A stretch of DNA of 5,069 nucleotides from an uncultured Nocardioides sp. (GTDB lineage: Bacteria; Actinomycetota; Actinomycetes; Propionibacteriales; Nocardioidaceae). Shown here piece by piece: positions 1 to 5,069 of this stretch (positions are counted from its first letter, which is position 1; every line of letters begins with the position of its first letter). The stretch spans positions 1-5,069 of the forward strand of contig NZ_CAMPGZ010000251.1 of assembly GCF_946885725.1 (NCBI RefSeq), in the 5' to 3' direction. The notes beneath the pieces were generated by a model. It had not been told where the DNA came from, searched no databases, and worked only from the letters and a program-made list of their open reading frames with translations. Both the position numbers and the translations under genes were made by a program.

Positions 1-8
1 GACGGTCC

Positions 9-34
9 CGCCCGGCACGGGCGCCGCATGCGCC
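9..34 (+). terminator. GC-rich overlapping hairpins, possible terminator of an upstream gene
   Basis: Positions 9-14 (CGCCCG) pair perfectly with 18-23 (CGGGCG) around a GCA loop. A second stem, 20-24 (GGCGC) with 30-34 (GCGCC), shares bases 20-23 with the first, so the two cannot form together. There is no T-tract, which is common for actinobacterial terminators. The rest of 1-140 has no convincing gene: all three + frames are open, as expected at this GC content, but none translates to anything recognisable. This may be the end of a transcript entering from upstream, or the start of the hpf leader. Confidence is low because short GC stems are frequent in such DNA. Confidence 0.25.
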
Positions 35-129
35 GCCTCTCCACGGGGCACAGTGCGCACACGGGAAGCCACACGCCTCGCCCTGCCGGCGGAGCGTCCG
101 ACAGCTGCCCACCAGTTTCGTCCAACAGC

Positions 130-134
130 GGAGG
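130..134 (+). promoter_or_regulatory. Shine-Dalgarno site of hpf
   Basis: GGAGG lies 6 nt before the GTG at 141. It decides the start: an ATG at 136-138 is in another frame and only 1 nt from the SD, while GTG 141 is well spaced and opens the frame that encodes the conserved hibernation-factor N-terminus (MDIVLKSR). Confidence 0.8.
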
Positions 135-140
135 TATGAA

Positions 141-773
141 GTGGACATCGTGCTCAAGAGCCGCCACCTGGAGCTCACGGACCGGTTCCGTGACATGGCC
201 GAGGAGAAGCTGGCGAGGCTGGAGAAGCACGACCATCGCGTGATCCGAGTCGAGGTGGAGGTCGACAAGGAGCGCAATCCGCGTCTGCAGGACCGCGCGA
301 TCCGGGTGCAGCTGACCGCCTTCTCCAAGGGGCCCGTGATCCGGGCCGAGGCGTCGGCCGAGGACAAGGTCGCCGCGTTGGACCAGGCGGTTGACAAGAT
401 GGCCTCGCAGATGCGCCGGGCGGCCGACCGTCGTCGCGTGCACCGCGGCCGGCACACCCCGAAGTCCGTCGCCGAGGCGCTCGCCGGCATCGAGCCCGAG
501 CCCAACGGCAACTCGGTGGTCACCTCCGGTGAAGGGACCGACGAGCAGCGCGAGCGTCACGTTGGCCCGATCACCGTGCTCGGTGACGGCCCGCTCGTGG
601 TCCGGGAGAAGGCCCACAAGGCCGCTCCGATGACGCTGGACCAGGCGCTGTACGAGATGGAGCTGGTCGGCCACGACTTCTTCCTGTTCGTGGACAAGGA
701 GACCGAACGTCCCTCGGTCGTCTACCGCCGGCGCGGCTACGACTACGGCGTGATCTGCCTCGACGTGGGCTGA
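141..773 (+). CDS. hpf: Ribosome hibernation promoting factor, long form (HPF/RaiA family)
   Basis: Cytoplasmic ribosome-binding protein of 210 aa. Family members bind the 30S decoding region and, in the long form, link two 70S ribosomes into inactive 100S dimers during stress or stationary phase. The N-terminal S30AE (YfiA-like) domain covers about residues 1-103, with the typical MDIVLKSR strand, a basic helix (KLARLEKHDHRV, 24-35) and an Arg-rich end (MRRAADRRRVHRGRH, 91-105). A variable, hydrophilic linker runs from about 106 to 149. The C-terminal dimerisation domain, about 150-208, shows the family signatures VREK (154-157), PMTLDQAL (163-170), MELVGHDFFLF (173-183) and SVVYRRRGYDYGVI (192-205). 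Length matches actinobacterial long HPFs. The GTG start is fixed by an SD at 130-134. In mycobacteria a homologue is also located beside secA1, as seen here at a distance of two genes. No clear promoter box is visible upstream. Confidence 0.95.
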   Translation: MDIVLKSRHLELTDRFRDMAEEKLARLEKHDHRVIRVEVEVDKERNPRLQDRAIRVQLTAFSKGPVIRAEASAEDKVAALDQAVDKMASQMRRAADRRRVHRGRHTPKSVAEALAGIEPEPNGNSVVTSGEGTDEQRERHVGPITVLGDGPLVVREKAHKAAPMTLDQALYEMELVGHDFFLFVDKETERPSVVYRRRGYDYGVICLDVG

Positions 774-785
774 TCCGGCCCGGCA

Positions 786-804
786 GGGACCCACCCGGTG
801 GCCC
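786..804 (+). terminator. Bulged hairpin after hpf
   Basis: GGG (786-788) and CCAC (791-794) pair with GTGG (798-801) and CCC (802-804), with an AC bulge and a CCG loop, 13 nt past the hpf stop. There is no T-tract. It could weakly terminate hpf transcription. The same bases contain a CACCCGGTG near-palindrome that recurs upstream of secA, so a protein-binding role is an alternative. Confidence 0.25.
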
Positions 805-839
805 GCTCGGGGCCCGCTCACAGGTCCACCCAGGGGTCG

Positions 840-853
840 TTCACCCAGGTGAA
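840..853. promoter_or_regulatory. 14-bp palindrome, possible operator upstream of the response regulator gene
   Basis: TTCACC (840-845), CA, GGTGAA (848-853) is a perfect 6-bp inverted repeat with a 2-bp spacer, 60 bp before the regulator's first start codon. A dyad of this size and spacing suits binding of a dimeric regulator, and NarL/FixJ proteins often act on their own promoters. A partial direct copy (CCACCCAGG) lies at 826-834. No binding protein can be named from the sequence. Confidence 0.35.
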
Positions 854-901
854 GGATGCCGTCAACCCGCAATAACCACCCCCGGGCTGGCCCGTGCGTG
901 C

Positions 902-907
902 CATGAT
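902..907 (+). promoter_or_regulatory. Possible -10 box for a leaderless regulator transcript
   Basis: CATGAT matches the actinobacterial TANNNT -10 pattern except at the first base. It sits 6 nt before GTG 914, the spacing expected if transcription began at that start codon. GTG 914 has no Shine-Dalgarno sequence, which fits a leaderless mRNA. No -35 resembling TTGAC is found at the right distance, so support is modest. Confidence 0.3.
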
Positions 908-913
908 TCACCC

Positions 914-1603
914 GTGGGTGGACCAGAAGTGCGGGCCAAACAGGGCGGAGAGCCCATCCGAGTGGCCGTCGTCGACGACCAGGAGCTCTTCCGTCGCGGC
1001 CTCACCATGCTCCTCGGCGTCGAGGACGACATCGAGGTGGTCGGCGAGGCCGGCGACGGTGTCGCCGCGACCGAGCTCGCCGCCACCGCCGTACCCGACG
1101 TCATCCTGATGGACGTCCGGATGCCCAAGCGCTCCGGCATCGAGGCGTGCGTGGCGATCAAGGACGTCGCTCCGACCGCGCGGATCATCATGCTCACGGT
1201 CTCCGACGAGGAGGCCGACCTGTACGACGCCGTCAAGAACGGCGCCTCCGGCTACCTCCTCAAGGACTCCTCGATCGACGAGGTGGCCCAGGCCATCCGC
1301 GTGGTCGCCGACGGCCAGTCGCTGATCAGCCCGTCGATGGCGATCAAGCTGCTCGACGAGTTCAAGCAGATGTCGCGCACCGACCGTCAGCAGGTGCCCA
1401 GCCCCCGGCTGACCGACCGCGAGCTCGAGGTGCTCAAGCTCGTCGCCCAGGGCCTCAACAACCGCGAGATCGCCAAGCGGCTGTTCATCAGCGAGAACAC
1501 CGTCAAGAACCACGTCCGCAACATCCTCGAGAAGCTCCAGCTCCACTCGCGCATGGAGGCGGTCATGTACGCCGTGCGCGAAAAGCTGCTCGACATCCCC
1601 TAG
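914..1603 (+). CDS. NarL/FixJ (LuxR-type) two-component response regulator
   Basis: Transcription factor of 229 aa with an N-terminal receiver and C-terminal LuxR-type helix-turn-helix. The receiver (about 15-135) begins IRVAVVDDQELF with acidic residues D21 and D22. The phosphoacceptor is D67 in LMDVRMP, and the conserved switch Thr T95 (IIMLTVSD) and Lys K117 (YLLKD) are present, so it should be phosphorylatable. The HTH (about 163-225) shows LTDRELEVLKLVAQG (166-180) and the recognition region ENTVKNHVRNILEKL (194-208). No histidine kinase is present in the window, so its partner is unknown. The start is uncertain: GTG 914 would be leaderless, GTG 929 has GGTGG 7 nt upstream, and GTG 962 (with GGAG 11 nt upstream) would begin inside the first receiver strand and is less likely. 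Gaps of 140 and 228 bp separate it from its neighbours, and it may be transcribed alone. The regulon cannot be deduced. Confidence 0.93.
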   Translation: MGGPEVRAKQGGEPIRVAVVDDQELFRRGLTMLLGVEDDIEVVGEAGDGVAATELAATAVPDVILMDVRMPKRSGIEACVAIKDVAPTARIIMLTVSDEEADLYDAVKNGASGYLLKDSSIDEVAQAIRVVADGQSLISPSMAIKLLDEFKQMSRTDRQQVPSPRLTDRELEVLKLVAQGLNNREIAKRLFISENTVKNHVRNILEKLQLHSRMEAVMYAVREKLLDIP

Positions 1604-1622
1604 CGGGGCTGCGCGACCCCCG
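1604..1622 (+). terminator. Hairpin directly after the response regulator stop codon
   Basis: CGGGG (1604-1608) pairs with CCCCG (1618-1622) around a 9-nt loop, starting on the base after the TAG stop. It lacks a T-tract. Position and strength suit a weak terminator or a 3' end stabilising stem. Confidence 0.3.
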
Positions 1623-1654
1623 GCACGCACGCTGGCGGCGTTGTCGTCGGTCGA

Positions 1655-1668
1655 CGGAGCCCGCTCCG
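1655..1668. repeat. Short inverted repeat CGGAGC-CC-GCTCCG
   Basis: A perfect 6-bp dyad with a 2-bp spacer in the gap between the regulator and the glycosylase gene. The CTCCG/CGGAG word recurs through 1655-1729 (GCTCCGCC, CCTCCGCC, GCTCCGC twice), so this dyad appears to belong to the same repetitive, pyrimidine-rich block as the larger palindrome at 1703-1742. Confidence 0.4.
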
Positions 1669-1702
1669 CCTCCCTCCGCCGCCCTCCTTCGCCCAGCCAC
1701 CA

Positions 1703-1742
1703 CCCCAACGAATCGCTCCGCAGGCTCCGCGATTCGCAGGGG
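1703..1742. repeat. Two-part stem-loop (REP-like palindrome or terminator)
   Basis: CGAATCGC (1709-1716) pairs perfectly with GCGATTCG (1729-1736) around a 12-nt loop. Outside a 2x2 internal loop (AA at 1707-1708, CA at 1737-1738), CCCC (1703-1706) pairs with GGGG (1739-1742). The whole structure spans 40 nt, about 100 bp after the regulator stop and 50 bp before the candidate promoter of the next gene. It is the strongest hairpin seen in the window. It could terminate regulator transcription in either direction, or be a copy of a dispersed palindromic repeat; copies elsewhere cannot be judged from one window. Confidence 0.5.
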
Positions 1743-1789
1743 ACCCCGGCGAGTCGATCGCACGCAGCGGACGCCGCTCGTTCCCTCGC

Positions 1790-1795
1790 TAGTCT
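1790..1795 (+). promoter_or_regulatory. Candidate -10 box for the glycosylase gene
   Basis: TAGTCT fits the actinobacterial TANNNT -10 pattern. Seven nt downstream is A1803, the first base of an ATG, a typical distance for a transcription start. A weak -35 (CGGACG, 1768-1773, matching only the GAC core of TTGAC) lies 16 bp upstream. The setting, after the hairpins of 1604-1742, suits a separate promoter. Confidence 0.4.
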
Positions 1796-1802
1796 TCGCG
1801 GA

Positions 1803-1835
1803 ATGTCGGTGGCGTTGACGAGGATGGCTTCGTGA
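1803..1835 (+). other. Possible 10-codon leader ORF overlapping the glycosylase start
   Basis: ATG 1803 opens a short frame reading MSVALTRMAS and ends at TGA 1833-1835, which overlaps the GTG start at 1832-1834 as GTGA. The ATG falls where the TAGTCT box predicts the transcript to begin, so it could be translated leaderlessly and coupled to the downstream gene. The peptide lacks regulatory hallmarks such as runs of one amino acid. It could equally be chance, since the downstream gene has its own SD inside this ORF. Confidence 0.25.
1820..1824 (+). promoter_or_regulatory. Shine-Dalgarno site of the glycosylase gene
   Basis: GAGGA ends 7 nt before GTG 1832 and supports that start. Confidence 0.65.
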
Positions 1836-3046
1836 TCTCGGTTCCCAGCCTGTCGCGCGCCCAGGCGCGGCGGATCGCCCTCGTGGCGCAGGGGTTCCGC
1901 GATCCCCGGCACACCCGGCCGACCATGCGCACCTTCGACCGGACGCTGCGCCGCACCGGCGTGCTGCAGATCGACTCGGTCAACGTGCTGCAGCGGGCGC
2001 ACTACATGCCGCTGTTCTCCCGGATGGGTCCTTACGACGTCGGCCTGCTCCACCGGGCGGCCGAGCGCAGCCCGCGGCGGATCGTGGAGTACTGGGCGCA
2101 CGTGGCGGCGTTCATGCCCGTCGACCTCTGGCCGCACATGCGGCACCGGATGCGCGCCTACGAGGAGCGCGGCCACCAGTGGGAGGCGATCCGGCACAAC
2201 CCCGCGCTCGTCGACTCGCTCATCGCCGAGGTCACCGAGCGCGGCGCCTCGACCGCTCGCGACCTCGACGACGGGCTCCCGCGCAAGAAGGTGCACTGGG
2301 GCTGGAACTGGTCGGACAGCAAGAAGGTCCTCGAGTACCTCTTCGTCTCGGGCCGGCTGGCCATCGCCGGCCGCAACCAGCAGTTCGAGCGGCTCTACGA
2401 CCTGCCCGAGCGGGTGATCCCGCGCGAGCACCTCGAGGCGCCCGAGCCGACCGTGCTCGAGGCGTCGATGGAGCTGCTGCGCCGCGCCGCGGTGTCCCAC
2501 GGCGTCGGTACGGCGTTCGACCTGCGCGACTACTACCGGATGCGCCCCGAGCTCGTCCCGCCTGCGCTCGACGCCCTGGTCGAGGCGGGCGAGCTGCTCC
2601 CGGTCGAGGTCGAGGGGCGGGGCCGCACCTGCTACCTGCACCACGATGCCGCCCTGCCGCGCCGGGTGCATGCCCGAGCGCTGCTGAGCCCGTTCGACCC
2701 GCTCGTGTGGGAGCGCGCCCGGACCGAACACCTTTTCGACTTCCACTACCGCATCGAGATCTACACGCCGGCCGCCAAACGGGTCTACGGCTACTACGTG
2801 CTCCCGTTCCTGCTCGGCGAGCACATCGTCGGCCGGGTCGACCTCAAGGCGGACCGCAAGGACGGCGTCGTGCGGGTGCTCGGCGCCTACGCCGAGCCGG
2901 GGGCGCCGGAGGAGACCGCCGACGAGCTGGCAGCGGAGCTGTCCGAGCTCGCCGGCTGGCTGGGCCTGACCGGCGTGGTGGTCGAGCCCCGCGGCGACCT
3001 CGCCGAGGCGCTCACGCTCGCGGTCAAGGCGCTCGACGGGGGCTGA
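1832..3046 (+). CDS. Winged-helix DNA glycosylase, YcaQ/AlkX/AlkZ family
   Basis: A 404-aa cytoplasmic protein of the former DUF1006 family (HTH_42), close in length to E. coli YcaQ (about 410 aa). Characterised members, E. coli YcaQ (AlkX) and Streptomyces AlkZ, are DNA glycosylases built of tandem winged helices that excise bulky N-alkylated purines and unhook interstrand crosslinks. The key motif is visible as Q46-I47-D48 in VLQIDSVNVLQRAHY, the Q-hydrophobic-D form associated with the YcaQ/AlkX branch; the self-resistance enzyme AlkZ has Q-x-Q. Other family-like segments are LSRAQARRIAL (7-17), YMPLFSRMGPYD (58-69), RIVEYWAHVAAFMP (about 86-99), VHWGWNWSDSKKVLEYLF, LLSPFDPLVWERAR, and the C-terminal VYGYYVLPFLLGEHIVGRVD (318-337). 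The start is supported by an SD at 1820-1824. The gene stands between a response regulator and secA with sizeable gaps; I infer general alkylation or crosslink repair and not antibiotic self-resistance, because no biosynthetic genes are nearby. Substrate is unproven. Confidence 0.88.
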   Translation: MISVPSLSRAQARRIALVAQGFRDPRHTRPTMRTFDRTLRRTGVLQIDSVNVLQRAHYMPLFSRMGPYDVGLLHRAAERSPRRIVEYWAHVAAFMPVDLWPHMRHRMRAYEERGHQWEAIRHNPALVDSLIAEVTERGASTARDLDDGLPRKKVHWGWNWSDSKKVLEYLFVSGRLAIAGRNQQFERLYDLPERVIPREHLEAPEPTVLEASMELLRRAAVSHGVGTAFDLRDYYRMRPELVPPALDALVEAGELLPVEVEGRGRTCYLHHDAALPRRVHARALLSPFDPLVWERARTEHLFDFHYRIEIYTPAAKRVYGYYVLPFLLGEHIVGRVDLKADRKDGVVRVLGAYAEPGAPEETADELAAELSELAGWLGLTGVVVEPRGDLAEALTLAVKALDGG

Positions 3047-3048
3047 CG

Positions 3049-3065
3049 GGCCGGCCGGTCCGGCC
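3049..3065 (+). terminator. GC hairpin after the glycosylase gene
   Basis: GGCCGG (3049-3054) pairs with CCGGCC (3060-3065) over a 5-nt loop, 2 nt after the TGA stop. An alternative stem uses 3053-3057 with 3061-3065. There is no T-tract. It probably acts as a terminator or 3' stabiliser. A 10-bp palindrome CGCGGCCGCG follows at 3078-3087, inside a longer weak stem (3070-3076 with 3093-3099, including one G-T pair). Confidence 0.4.
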
Positions 3066-3151
3066 AGGCGGGAACGTCGCGGCCGCGGGAGCCGTTCTCC
3101 TGGGAAGGGGGCGGGAAGGGCCGAGTCGGCTCCGGCCGATCACCCGGTGGG

Positions 3152-3157
3152 TACGAT
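3152..3157 (+). promoter_or_regulatory. Candidate -10 box for secA
   Basis: TACGAT fits TANNNT and would give a start near 3164 and a leader of roughly 100 nt before secA. No TTGAC-like -35 is seen 16-18 bp upstream. It directly adjoins the near-palindrome CACCCGGTGGG (3141-3151), which is placed to act as an operator or activator site. Confidence 0.35.
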
Positions 3158-3212
3158 GGTCGGCGGCCGTGATCCCGGCCACCCACGGCGGCATGCCACC
3201 GCACTCCGCCCC

Positions 3213-3240
3213 GACGCACCACTGACGCACCACTGACGCA
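3213..3240 (+). repeat. 11-bp tandem repeat, 2.5 copies, in the secA leader
   Basis: The unit GACGCACCACT occurs at 3213-3223 and 3224-3234 exactly, followed by the first six bases again at 3235-3240. It ends 7 nt before the secA Shine-Dalgarno. It lies in the presumed 5' untranslated leader, contains in-frame-independent TGA triplets, and encodes nothing recognisable. It is probably a slippage product; an effect on secA translation is possible but unproven. Confidence 0.85.
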
Positions 3241-3247
3241 GCAGAAC

Positions 3248-3253
3248 AGGGAG
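3248..3253 (+). promoter_or_regulatory. Shine-Dalgarno site of secA
   Basis: AGGGAG ends 9 nt before GTG 3263 and fixes the secA start, which matches where SecA proteins normally begin. Confidence 0.65.
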
Positions 3254-3262
3254 TCCACGCTC

Positions 3263-5069
<1,807 letters not shown>

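Noticed and set aside
136..138. ATG as an alternative hpf start
   Set aside because: It is out of frame with the hibernation-factor domain and only 1 nt from the SD.
2..139. Possible C-terminal tail of an upstream gene in the frame ending at TGA 137-139
   Set aside because: The frame is open from the window edge but its translation is compositionally biased, with no resemblance to a known family such as ComF. It would also run through the hpf SD. Non-coding leader is the simpler reading, though the window edge prevents certainty.
28..243. 71-aa open frame from ATG 28 over the hpf start
   Set aside because: No SD, no recognisable sequence, and it overlaps the conserved hpf N-terminus in another frame.
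903..905. ATG as a start for the response regulator
   Set aside because: It is in a different frame from the receiver domain and leads only to a 69-codon shadow frame ending at 1109.
1641..1835. 64-aa open frame filling the regulator-glycosylase gap
   Set aside because: It starts with TTG, crosses the hairpin block and candidate promoter, and its Ser/Arg/Pro-rich product looks like translated repeat DNA. Only its last 10 codons, from ATG 1803, were kept as a tentative leader ORF.
908..2824. 638-aa open frame on the minus strand
   Set aside because: It runs antisense through the response regulator and the glycosylase. Its translation is low-complexity, rich in Val, Ala, Arg, Leu, Asp and Glu with no domain, as expected from GC-rich third positions read backwards.
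2179..3225. 348-aa open frame on the + strand overlapping the glycosylase gene
   Set aside because: The product is almost entirely Arg, Ala, Gly and Pro, a frame-shifted reading of the real gene. The same holds for 1147-1818 inside the regulator.

Overview
The window is high-GC DNA with strongly G/C-ending codons. All four genes lie on the + strand and all start with GTG. Protein similarity recalled from family knowledge points to an actinobacterium: the hibernation factor and the SecA resemble Streptomyces and mycobacterial proteins. Nocardioides or a relative is a reasonable guess, but the genus cannot be fixed from the sequence alone.

Layout. Positions 1-140 are non-coding as far as can be seen, with a GC hairpin that may end an upstream gene. 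A long-form ribosome hibernation promoting factor (hpf, 141-773) follows. A 140-bp gap rich in CACCC/GGTG near-palindromes leads to a NarL/FixJ-type response regulator (914-1603). A 228-bp gap carries hairpins, including a two-part stem-loop at 1703-1742, then a probable -10 box and a tiny leader ORF that runs into the next gene. That gene (1832-3046) encodes a winged-helix protein of the YcaQ/AlkX/AlkZ DNA glycosylase family with a visible Q-I-D catalytic-type motif. A 216-bp gap follows, with a hairpin, a TACGAT -10 candidate and an 11-bp tandem repeat. The SecA preprotein translocase ATPase (3263 to the window end) is cut off after 602 codons.

How they fit together. This is a housekeeping chromosomal neighbourhood and not a mobile island. 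In mycobacteria an hpf homologue is also next to secA1. The four products act in ribosome dormancy, transcription control, DNA lesion repair and protein export. The gaps of 140-228 bp, each with hairpins or promoter-like elements, suggest several transcription units and not one tight operon. No sensor kinase is present for the response regulator.

No clear undescribed defence or mobile system is visible. The most interesting signals are non-coding: a CACCC(n)GGTG palindrome seen three times between hpf and the regulator and once over the candidate secA promoter, a predicted leaderless 10-codon leader ORF coupled to the glycosylase gene, and the 1703-1742 palindrome.
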